Source: JAVKLU01 sp031538895
Lineage (GTDB): Bacteria; Pseudomonadota; Gammaproteobacteria; Burkholderiales; Burkholderiaceae
Reading direction: 5' to 3'
NCBI GenBank assembly: GCA_031538895.1
Contig: JAVKLU010000002.1
Coordinates: 1-48,093 of the forward strand
Length of the DNA stretch: 48,093 nt
Positions 28,101 through 34,610 of this stretch are shown piece by piece. Below the pieces are notes generated by a model. The model was not told the origin of the DNA and made no database searches. It was given only the letters and a program-made list of their open reading frames with translations. Position numbers and translations under genes: made by a program. The first letter of the stretch is position 1. Each line of letters opens with the position of its first letter.

Positions 28101-28691
28101 AATATCTTGGATGCGCAGCAAATTTTCACGCGTGTCCGATAAGCGCGATTCAGTTTCGCGACGTCGTTCTTTGTATTTGGAAATTCCAGCAGCTTCTTCC
28201 AGAAAAACACGCAACTCTTCAGGACGTGCTTCAACAATCCGCGCGACCATTCCTTGACCAATAATCGCGTACGCACGAGGCCCCAGACCCGTCCCCATAA
28301 ACATGTCTTGAATATCGCGCCGCCGCACCGCTTGATTATTGATGTAGTAAGACGACACGCCATCTCGAGTCACCACACGTTTGACTGAAATTTCTGCGTA
28401 TTGACTCCATTGTCCAGTCATCCGCCCCAGAGCATTGTCAAAAATTAGTTCAACACTCGCCCGCCCAGAAGCCGAACGCCCCGATGAACCATTAAAAATC
28501 ACGTCAGCCATGGATTCGCCGCGCAACTCCGACGCTTTAGATTCGCCCAATACCCAACGCACTGCATCAATTAAATTTGATTTTCCACAACCGTTAGGCC
28601 CCACCACCCCGACAATTTGCCCATGGAATTGGAATTGAGTTAAATCGACAAACGATTTAAACCCTGAAAGCTTGATGGCGGATAAACGCAT
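25176..28691 (-). CDS. smc: Chromosome partition protein SMC
   Basis: Condensin ATPase that organises the chromosome with ScpA/ScpB. The N-terminal Walker A is GPNGCGKSNL (31-40). Two long coiled-coil arms are rich in Gln/Leu/Lys/Glu and flank a hinge around residues 500-640 (SGGQLAQWLNQSGLKTQLAI; LEPGQLWVTPEGHLVDQHSV). The C-terminal head has LSGGEKTLTAITLIFALF and Walker B FCLLDEVDAPLDD. Length 1171 residues, normal for betaproteobacterial SMC. It is 3 nt downstream of the FAA hydrolase gene, in an apparent purN-FAA-smc operon. Its usual downstream neighbour zipA is here inverted. Confidence 0.97.
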   Translation of the reverse strand: MRLSAIKLSGFKSFVDLTQFQFHGQIVGVVGPNGCGKSNLIDAVRWVLGESKASELRGESMADVIFNGSSGRSASGRASVELIFDNALGRMTGQWSQYAEISVKRVVTRDGVSSYYINNQAVRRRDIQDMFMGTGLGPRAYAIIGQGMVARIVEARPEELRVFLEEAAGISKYKERRRETESRLSDTRENLLRIQDILQELNQQSQKLKTQAAKAERYRAIQADLAKSKRIAALSGLDDSHRQANAAHLLVETHKTELEKQRQALQAQENEVLNLRLSSQAAMDSLNQAQTALFQTNAQITQLEARLRYLKEARQGLMAQHSETVLQGQQLNEQLAKNATEKVLAQEALKKAQTILETQKIEFIDLQNAFKLANEAIAAFARDENAAREQVSLLDKDFAVHSATFNNLNQQAQNNLLYQQKIDKELGQLPEVSNQVLIEQKKVLQDVEIKLQMAHQEIEVLQKNIAQQENDLAVLASEKDRCYSESTRLDARYQSLNELQKKLMSGGQLAQWLNQSGLKTQLAIWQELRVDEGWETALEAVLRERMNARAVKNLTQVLDFAQQNLPTKVGFYSLEGIRNAASSDAQFLHSHVRTAAIELQGIMQHWLSGVRCATNLASAIDARQELEPGQLWVTPEGHLVDQHSVRLYRVDSAEEGLLKRQQEITAIEKSKIAQKIQLDATIDHWNQAVSKLNNERQNLQISQKKYQESVQKQQKLQLENAQESQRQLQNQLQRDSLDAESRRLKMVSAELAEQINASKIASQSVESLRSAALLVVNTQLIRTRKQKETTETARSRLQAAELALQQQVFSLQKIQDQIERVTKTIVEQELQITQIIARQKKFAEDLSELKQNTEDDQLVVLLEQRTQCENKLQQSRNNHESLIEKLRLADELRLSHSLTLSPIQEKLSLAQLDNQAAKMRCAQYQLDLNDLTDDIEQELRAQYPQWPLLEDSIAQIKALEQKTIELGAVNLTAPDELAEVEQRREFLQAQLDDLNNAITTLIKAISEIDSETRGLLHNTFEKVNQHFGVLFPRLFGGGTAKLMMTGNEILDAGVQVMAQPPGKKNSTIHLLSGGEKTLTAITLIFALFQLNPAPFCLLDEVDAPLDDANTERFCRLVAEMSAHTQFVFVTHNKIAMEMAQHLIGVTMQEQGVSRIVSVDLESFVDKTNLAA

Positions 28692-28694
28692 AAA

Positions 28695-29381
28695 TTACGC
28701 GACGGTAATTATTAAATTAGGCAAACCTTTAAGCGTGCCACATAACACATTACCACGAACCACCGGCCCAACACCAGAAGGCGTTCCGGTATAGATTAAA
28801 TCACCCGCACGCAGGTCTTGATAACGCGATAAATAGCTGATTAGCTCGGCAACATTCCAAATCATGTCAGCGGTATTGCCTTTTTGCCGGACTTCGCCAT
28901 CGACAGTTAACACAATATCTGCGGCGTCAATTGCTGCAACTTGATCAGCCTTGACTAAAGGCGTAATCACCGCAGAATCAGTGAATGACTTACTCATATC
29001 CCAGGGTTGTCGCGCTTCTTTGGCTTGCGCTTGTAAATCTCGCCGCGTCATGTCCAAACCCAAACCATAACCCCAAATCAATTTACCTGCTTGCTCTACA
29101 GAAACCGACTGCGCATCCTGCCCCAACGCAACCACTAATTCAATTTCATGATGCAGGTTTTCAGTCATCGGCGGATAGCGCAAACTTGTACCCGAATGGA
29201 CAATGGTTTGCGTCGCTTTAGTAAAGAAAAACGGGGGCTTTTTATTCGGGTCGCTACCCATTTCACGCGCGTGTTCAGCGTAATTTTGTCCAACGCAGTA
29301 AATACGGTTGGCGGCAAAGCGTTGTTGAGTTTCCCAAACGGGGACTGAAACATGTGAATGCGCAAAAAGTAAAGTGTCCAT
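28695..29381 (-). CDS. Fumarylacetoacetate hydrolase (FAH) family protein
   Basis: Metal-dependent hydrolase or decarboxylase of the FAH family, closest in form to fumarylpyruvate hydrolases. Family segments visible are RIYCVGQNYAEHAREMG, KKPPFFFTKATQTIV, the metal-ligand region NLHHEIELVVALG, GYGLGLDMTRRDLQAQAKE, KSFTDSAVITPLV and the C-terminal GDLIYTGTPSGVGPVVRGN. Length is 228 residues, the usual single-domain size. It starts 9 nt after purN and ends 3 nt before smc, so it is probably co-transcribed with both. The exact substrate cannot be read from sequence; oxaloacetate decarboxylase-type activity is an alternative. Confidence 0.9.
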   Translation of the reverse strand: MDTLLFAHSHVSVPVWETQQRFAANRIYCVGQNYAEHAREMGSDPNKKPPFFFTKATQTIVHSGTSLRYPPMTENLHHEIELVVALGQDAQSVSVEQAGKLIWGYGLGLDMTRRDLQAQAKEARQPWDMSKSFTDSAVITPLVKADQVAAIDAADIVLTVDGEVRQKGNTADMIWNVAELISYLSRYQDLRAGDLIYTGTPSGVGPVVRGNVLCGTLKGLPNLIITVA

Positions 29382-29390
29382 ATTTTTAAA

Positions 29391-30059
29391 TCAGGCGTGA
29401 GGTGTGCGATATCCGTAATTTTGACACCATAATAAAACTGAATCGTCGTAGTGCATCCGACCATTGTCCCAACGTAAAGCACCTGAGACCAGCCAAGATA
29501 ATACGGCGGGATAAATAATGTGTTCCTGCGCCAAAACACGCGCGGCTAAATCTGATTCAGTATCTGTTGGAATAACCGGAACCGGCGCTTGAATAATGAC
29601 CTCTCCTTCATCGACTCCAGTAGTGACCCAATGAACCGAGGCACCGTGTTCAAGCACTCTTGCATCGAGCGCGCGCTGATGAGTATGCAAACCAGGGAAA
29701 GCGGGCAGCAAGGATGGGTGAATATTGATCAAACGCCCAATAAAAGCATTCACAAACTCTGATCCCAAGATTCGCATAAACCCTGCTAACAATACAAAAT
29801 CAGGAGCAAATTGATCTAATCGCTGTTGTAAAGCACGATCAAAATCAACGCCTTGCGTGAAATCAGCTGACGGAATCAAGGCGGTTTGTATGCCCGTCTC
29901 CGACGCATTGTGCACTAAATCATGGACGTAGACGAGTCCTGCAGAATCGGCGCGATTAGCGATAACTAAAAATTGAATATCCGCGCTGATGTTTTTTTCT
30001 AGGATGACGCGCATGTTACTGCCGCGTCCTGAAATCAATAACGCGACACGTTTGGTCAT
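29391..30059 (-). CDS. purN: Phosphoribosylglycinamide formyltransferase (PurN)
   Basis: Third step of purine biosynthesis: transfers a formyl group from 10-formyl-THF to GAR. The GAR phosphate loop is LLISGRGSNMRVIL. The catalytic site INIHPSLLPAFPGLHTHQRA has Asn112 and His114, and HWVTTGVDEGEVI supplies Asp150. Length 222 residues. It heads the apparent purN-FAA-smc cluster; purM is not adjacent. Confidence 0.96.
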   Translation of the reverse strand: MTKRVALLISGRGSNMRVILEKNISADIQFLVIANRADSAGLVYVHDLVHNASETGIQTALIPSADFTQGVDFDRALQQRLDQFAPDFVLLAGFMRILGSEFVNAFIGRLINIHPSLLPAFPGLHTHQRALDARVLEHGASVHWVTTGVDEGEVIIQAPVPVIPTDTESDLAARVLAQEHIIYPAVLSWLVSGALRWDNGRMHYDDSVLLWCQNYGYRTPHA

Positions 30060-30083
30060 AGTGATGAATGAAGTTAGCGATAC

Positions 30084-30114
30084 GCGCTTTAATCAACTAT
30101 AAGCGCTTTAATCA
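30084..30114. repeat. 12-bp direct repeat with 19-bp period
   Basis: GCGCTTTAATCA occurs at 30084-30095 and again at 30103-30114, in the spacer between the barstar-like gene and purN. It may belong to the purN upstream region. Confidence 0.6.
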
Positions 30115-30221
30115 GCGACCTGCTCTAGCTGACGTGATCAAAAAACACTCGGGAAGATGTCACTCTGCTGAGGATTAGCACATAGACATTCAAAGCGGAA
30201 TTCAAAGCAAAATACAAAATA

Positions 30222-30253
30222 AAATGCCAAATCCCTGAAATGCCAAATCCCTG
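30222..30253. repeat. 16-bp perfect tandem duplication next to the barstar-like stop codon
   Basis: AAATGCCAAATCCCTG is present twice in exact succession, ending one base before the stop codon of the barstar-like gene on the minus strand. Confidence 0.85.
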
Positions 30254-30254
30254 T

Positions 30255-30722
30255 TTACAGAAACGAATAAAAAGTCCGGAAAGGAATTTTTCGTTCCGCC
30301 CAGAAATCCGCCGCATCACGAAATACGTCGAGCAAGGTTTCGCGCGCTTCGCGGTCAAATTTTGCGACGATAGGAATATGTTCCAAAACCAACAAAAAAC
30401 CGTTATGACTGCTGTGAGACAAAACCTGGGTCATACAGTCAAACAAAGACTCCATTGTTTTTCCATAAGGCAAAGGAAACTCAAACGATTCGGCGATATG
30501 CGCCAAGGTTTGGGCTTTGGACTGAACATGTCCGCAATTAGCGTAAAGAAAATGGTGCTGCAAGCTTTTTGCCTGCTCTTGCAAGTCTAGGGGTCTAAAG
30601 GCACGAATCGATTGCACGATGTTGCTCGGTACCAATCGAAAGGTATCTTGATAAGATTCTAAATTCATGAATTTCATTTTCACAAAAGGTTCTTGGGCAG
30701 AATCCCGAACACTCAAATTCAC
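30255..30722 (-). CDS. Barstar-like RNase inhibitor family protein
   Basis: Resembles the barstar family of ribonuclease inhibitors. The matching core is in the C-terminal half: SFEFPLPYGKTMESLFDCMT, a hydrophobic strand GFLLVLEHIP, REARETLLDVFRDAADFWAE and the final strand IPFRTFYSFL. The N-terminal 60 residues are not part of the barstar fold and I do not recognise them. The longest frame starts with GTG at 30722; ATGs at 30677 and 30668 are equally plausible, and none has a clear ribosome binding site. No barnase-like secreted RNase gene lies beside it: the only RNase, of the unrelated T2 family, is 9 kb away. Family assignment fairly sure, partner unknown. Confidence 0.75.
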   Translation of the reverse strand: MNLSVRDSAQEPFVKMKFMNLESYQDTFRLVPSNIVQSIRAFRPLDLQEQAKSLQHHFLYANCGHVQSKAQTLAHIAESFEFPLPYGKTMESLFDCMTQVLSHSSHNGFLLVLEHIPIVAKFDREARETLLDVFRDAADFWAERKIPFRTFYSFL

Positions 30723-30748
30723 TGATGATTTTCTACAGTGCTAAACCA

Positions 30749-30787
30749 CGGTTAAAGGTCAAGGTTAAAGGCCACGCTTAAAGGGCA
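30749..30787. repeat. Three imperfect 13-bp tandem units
   Basis: Units CGGTTAAAGGTCA, AGGTTAAAGGCCA and CGCTTAAAGGGCA follow one another in the 221-nt spacer between the barstar-like and patatin-like genes. The core TTAAAGG is common to all three. Confidence 0.65.
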
Positions 30788-30943
30788 AGCGTTTATGCAA
30801 AAGGCGTCATATCTTCACGACGCATGAGCATAAAACTGGTTTGAACGAGGACTTTTCCCAAACTATCGCTCAATAATTTTTAAATGAAAACAGCGGCACT
30901 TAAACTAATACAACATTCGCGTATTTTGAGAATGGCTGGAATT

Positions 30944-32170
30944 TTAACGAGTTAGCGCCGTCTTTTCAACCTTTAGTTTTGCAAAAAACGCCAAAACGAC
31001 CTCCTTTTGCTGTTTGGCATCTGACTCGCCCAGAGTAATCAATTTTTGAATGAAACGTGGTTGAAACAATAAATACGACGCAAAATTTCGCTCCGAGGCA
31101 CCCTCTTTGCCCGAATGGACCGACTTCGTTTTACCCCCTAAAGCCGAAAATAGAATCCGTAAACTTTTGGGCAAACTCTCTAAACATTCGTTGGCTAAGA
31201 CGTTTAATGAAGTTGATGGCGTAAACATCAATGCAGTTACTGGCTGTAATTTTTGCTCATTACGAGGTATCCCCGCCGCGATCAAATCATTAATTTTCTG
31301 CATATTCGCGAGATCCATCACAATTGAATCGTTAAACATTCCAGAGAGCATGTGCGCGCTCATTACCGCAAAACTGGGGTATTCATTCACTTTTGGGGCC
31401 TTAGTCGCAGCTTTTTCCGGTTCGTTGCAATTAATCACCACCAAATAACGTCCGCCTAAATGAATTGCGGCAGATAAAGGCGCCCGTTGGGCCAAAGCGC
31501 CATCGCCAAAATATTCAAAACCCTCTCCTGTTTTTAATCGAATCGCCGGAAAAATCAAAGGAATCGCCGTCGAGGCCATCAAATGATCGACCATCAGCGT
31601 GTCGGCAATCACGTCTTGATGAACATTTTTCCACGGGCTCACATCTCCTTGCACAAATACAAAATGCCGCCCAGAGCTATAGGAATACGCCGATATTGCC
31701 AAGGCATGTAATTTTTGTGATTGGTACAAAGATGGTAAACGTGAAAATGCGACATTGCTTGTCAACAAATGCCGCAAAGGAGCGTTATTCAAAATAGAAC
31801 GCGGCGCACGAACCCACGCCAGTGCCTTACGCCATCCAAAATACGACAATAAAATCCGCGCCAACCAGCGAACACTGGCTTTTACAACTTCCATCCAGTT
31901 GGTATAAAAAATTTTTGTAATAGTTAACGAACACCATAATGTTTCTAGACTGCGCAAACCCGCATCAGGATCGTCGGCATAACACGCTAACTGCGCCGCG
32001 TTTAAAGAACCCGCTGATGTGCCACAGTAAACTTTAAAAAACGTATCAAGATCATCAGCGTAACCCGCTTCTTTCAAAATGCCGTTCATTCCTTTGAGCA
32101 CACCGACTTGATAGGCCGCACGGGCGCCACCGCCCATCAAGACTAAAGCACTATAGATTGGTGGTTGCAT
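30944..32170 (-). CDS. Patatin-like phospholipase
   Basis: Predicted lipid acyl hydrolase with a Ser-Asp dyad. The oxyanion loop is MGGGARAAYQ (about residues 12-20), the nucleophile is Ser52 in CGTSAGSLNA, and the catalytic aspartate is Asp223 in FGDGALAQRAP. No signal peptide is evident, so it is likely cytoplasmic or membrane-associated. Length 408 residues, with a C-terminal extension beyond the patatin core (about residue 290 on). A DUF3336-like N-terminus is absent. The start ATG at 32170 lies 93 nt from the divergent yqaA-like gene. Confidence 0.9.
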   Translation of the reverse strand: MQPPIYSALVLMGGGARAAYQVGVLKGMNGILKEAGYADDLDTFFKVYCGTSAGSLNAAQLACYADDPDAGLRSLETLWCSLTITKIFYTNWMEVVKASVRWLARILLSYFGWRKALAWVRAPRSILNNAPLRHLLTSNVAFSRLPSLYQSQKLHALAISAYSYSSGRHFVFVQGDVSPWKNVHQDVIADTLMVDHLMASTAIPLIFPAIRLKTGEGFEYFGDGALAQRAPLSAAIHLGGRYLVVINCNEPEKAATKAPKVNEYPSFAVMSAHMLSGMFNDSIVMDLANMQKINDLIAAGIPRNEQKLQPVTALMFTPSTSLNVLANECLESLPKSLRILFSALGGKTKSVHSGKEGASERNFASYLLFQPRFIQKLITLGESDAKQQKEVVLAFFAKLKVEKTALTR

Positions 32171-32263
32171 AATAAAATATAAAAATCTTCACTGTTCTGC
32201 CTCATCCACTTAACTTCATCTGCTTAACTTATACAATCGAGTATTTAAGATACGCCACAATAT

Positions 32264-32755
32264 ATGTCAGAGTTACTTCACAGCATTATGGTATTTCTGA
32301 GTCAGCCCTCAGAAAGCTTGCCCAGCGTGTTTATCGTATCGTTTTTATCCGCAACCTTGCTGCCCTTAGGTTCAGAGCCTTTGGTTTTTGCTGTGATCAA
32401 ATCGAACCCAACGCTTTTTTGGTCAACGATTCTGATCGCCACCATCGGTAACAGCTTAGGCGGTGTAGTGACCTATTTTATGGGTTACGGCGCTAAACAA
32501 ATGTTTTCACCTAACCAGCCACCTCGCTACTTAACATGGCTGCAGCGCTTTGGTCCCAAAACGATGTTTTTATCTTTTTTACCCATCATCGGCGATCCTT
32601 TGTGTGGCCTGGCTGGTTGGCTCAAAATGCCTTTTGGCCCCTGCTTGTTTTATATGTGTAGCGGTAAGTTTCTGCGTTATCTCATCATGACTTACCTTTT
32701 ACTCAAAATTCCCAATGGCTTTTGGAATAACAGTTTGCGCCTCTTAGGGGGATAA
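32264..32755 (+). CDS. yqaA: YqaA-type DedA/VTT-domain membrane protein
   Basis: Small polytopic inner-membrane protein of the DedA-related (SNARE-associated/VTT) group. Hydrophobic segments appear near residues 19-45 (VFIVSFLSATLLPLGSEPLV), 50-75, 98-120 and 125-148. Typical family features are LPLGSEP, TIGNSLGGVVTYFMGYGA and the G-x-x-x-R-Y element GKFLRYLIM. Length is 163 residues. Members of the wider family are linked to membrane homeostasis and lipid scrambling; the role of YqaA itself is not settled. Confidence 0.85.
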   Translation: MSELLHSIMVFLSQPSESLPSVFIVSFLSATLLPLGSEPLVFAVIKSNPTLFWSTILIATIGNSLGGVVTYFMGYGAKQMFSPNQPPRYLTWLQRFGPKTMFLSFLPIIGDPLCGLAGWLKMPFGPCLFYMCSGKFLRYLIMTYLLLKIPNGFWNNSLRLLGG

Positions 32756-32856
32756 TGCCAGATCGTCAATAGCATTGATATTTCATTTTTACAAGAGCAC
32801 GCTGTACGCCCGCGTCACCTAGCACAAAATTATCATTCAACTGATTAAAAACCCGC

Positions 32857-34287
32857 ATGTCTACCACTGAAACGCCCATTATTTTTTATAAACCGGGTCA
32901 AAAAATCACTCCCCGCGCAGCCAAGGGGCGTTTTAACAATCTGCGTGTGCTGTTTGTTATCTTGACTCAATGCTTGTTCTATTTATTACCATGGGCACAA
33001 TGGAATGATCGTCAAGCATTTTTGTTAGATTTAACGCATCGAAAATTTTATTTATTTGATTGGGTATTTTGGCCGCAAGATATTTTAATTGTGGCGCTAC
33101 TGTTGATGGTAGCTGCCTATTCCTTATTTCTATTCACGACCATTGCTGGACGCCTATTCTGTGGTTATGTTTGTCCACAAACCGTCTACACCGAATTATT
33201 TTTGTGGATTGAAACATGGATCGAAGGTAATCGTACGCGCCGCCTTGCACTCGATAAAGCTCCATTCGGTTTACAAAAATTACGCATTAAAACCATCAAG
33301 CATGTGCTTTGGATTGTCCTAGCAGCGTGGACAGGGTTTACTTTTGTCGGCTATTTTTCACCGATTTTGGATTTAGGCGCGCGCATATTCACGCTAAATT
33401 TAGGTGGATGGGAAACGTTTTGGATTTTATTTTATAGCTTTGCCACATGGGGCAATGCTGGCTTTATGCGTGAAAAAGTTTGTCTGCACATGTGCCCTTA
33501 CGCGCGCTTTCAATCAGTGATGTTCGATCAAGATACTTTTATCGTGTCATACGATAAAACACGTGGCGAACCCCGAGGTCATCGTTCGAGCAAGCAAGCA
33601 CACAGCACACTAAAAACCGACAATAAAGGCGATTGTGTGGATTGCTCCATGTGCGTGCAAGTTTGTCCCACCGGAATCGACATTCGCAATGGCTTGCAAT
33701 ATGAATGCATCGGCTGTGGCGCATGTATTGATGCCTGTGACGAAGTAATGGAAAAAATGAAGTATCCCAAAGGTTTGATTCGCTACACCAGCGAGCGCGC
33801 ATTGGCTGAAGGAAAAACACTCGCCAACAGCCTACATCGTTTGTTACGTCCGCGCGTGATTGGCTATAGCATCATGTGGATCATCATTGCCGTCGCTTTC
33901 GTGATTTTCTTATCCGTCCGCTCACCACTCAAAGTTGACGTATTGCGCGATCGTTCACTCTACACCGAGAATGCCGATGGTTCGATAGACAACAATTACC
34001 AAATTCAAGTCATCAACACCAAAGAACAAAGCGTGAGTATTCAATTATCTGCAGAGGGTTTGCAGGGAATCTCGGTGATCGCGCCAACGACTTTTGAAAT
34101 TGCAGCCTTACAAAATAAAATTATTCCTGTGACGCTGCGCTATCAAGCAAAACCGACTGATGATCAGGGAAAGAGCGATGATCACAAAGGGCTTGAAACG
34201 CGCTCGGCACATGTCAATTTAATCGTCACGGATAAAGCCAACAATATTTCGGTGACAGAGAAAACCCGCTTTTTGATCCCCGAATAA
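32857..34287 (+). CDS. ccoG: Cytochrome cbb3 oxidase accessory ferredoxin protein CcoG (FixG/RdxA)
   Basis: Membrane-bound iron-sulfur protein needed for copper delivery and assembly of cbb3-type cytochrome c oxidase. About five membrane segments lie in the first 230 residues and one near 350. Cysteine motifs are CGYVCPQ and CLHMCPYARFQ in the membrane part, then a ferredoxin domain with DCVDCSMCVQVCPTGIDIRN and YECIGCGACIDACDE. The C-terminal 110 residues form the immunoglobulin-like FixG domain. Length 476 residues. A small FixH-like gene follows after 43 nt; ccoNOQP is not in the window. Confidence 0.95.
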   Translation: MSTTETPIIFYKPGQKITPRAAKGRFNNLRVLFVILTQCLFYLLPWAQWNDRQAFLLDLTHRKFYLFDWVFWPQDILIVALLLMVAAYSLFLFTTIAGRLFCGYVCPQTVYTELFLWIETWIEGNRTRRLALDKAPFGLQKLRIKTIKHVLWIVLAAWTGFTFVGYFSPILDLGARIFTLNLGGWETFWILFYSFATWGNAGFMREKVCLHMCPYARFQSVMFDQDTFIVSYDKTRGEPRGHRSSKQAHSTLKTDNKGDCVDCSMCVQVCPTGIDIRNGLQYECIGCGACIDACDEVMEKMKYPKGLIRYTSERALAEGKTLANSLHRLLRPRVIGYSIMWIIIAVAFVIFLSVRSPLKVDVLRDRSLYTENADGSIDNNYQIQVINTKEQSVSIQLSAEGLQGISVIAPTTFEIAALQNKIIPVTLRYQAKPTDDQGKSDDHKGLETRSAHVNLIVTDKANNISVTEKTRFLIPE

Positions 34288-34330
34288 GCACCATTTACAT
34301 TAGATCAATTATTTATTGACTGGACTTTTT

Positions 34331-34534
34331 ATGAGCAAAATTAACTCAAACAAGTGGTACCACTACCCTATCGTATGGTTTATGCTGGCAATACCCGCAG
34401 TCAGCATTGTTTCCGGTCTAACCATGTTGTATCTGGGGATCAATACACCAGATATTTTAGAAACACAGCACGTTCAAAAACGCGGCCTAGTGGTTGAACA
34501 TGCCCAGCACCCAAAGAAAGATAACGCAAAATAA
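34331..34534 (+). CDS. Short FixH/CcoH-like membrane protein
   Basis: A 67-residue protein with one N-terminal membrane segment (YPIVWFMLAIPAVSIVSGLT) and a short charged tail. The segment NKWYHYPIVWFMLAIPAVSI matches the start of FixH-family proteins of cbb3 oxidase assembly, and QHVQKRGLVVEH occupies the place of their DYYKKGL motif. The periplasmic domain of longer FixH proteins is missing. I prefer ATG 34331 to an in-frame TTG at 34316. Position directly after ccoG supports the call. A hairpin terminator follows. Confidence 0.68.
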   Translation: MSKINSNKWYHYPIVWFMLAIPAVSIVSGLTMLYLGINTPDILETQHVQKRGLVVEHAQHPKKDNAK

Positions 34535-34556
34535 AGAGCGTAAAGAACTGAAAGAA

Positions 34557-34588
34557 AAACGCTGAATCAATGTCCTAATTCAGCGTTT
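34557..34588. terminator. Probable bidirectional intrinsic terminator between fixH-like gene and putA
   Basis: A perfect 11-bp inverted repeat (AAACGCTGAAT and ATTCAGCGTTT) encloses a 10-nt loop. On the minus strand it is followed by a T-rich stretch (GTTTTTCTTTC); on the plus strand by CTGTTGT. It lies exactly between the convergent ends of the fixH-like gene and putA. Confidence 0.75.
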
Positions 34589-34610
34589 CTGTTGTACGAC
34601 TTTAATCCGT

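Noticed and set aside
30255..32170. Barstar-like gene plus patatin-like phospholipase as a defence or toxin-immunity island
   Set aside because: The genes are 221 nt apart, have no nuclease, sensor or cyclase partner, and sit among housekeeping genes; patatin-like enzymes are common in ordinary contexts.
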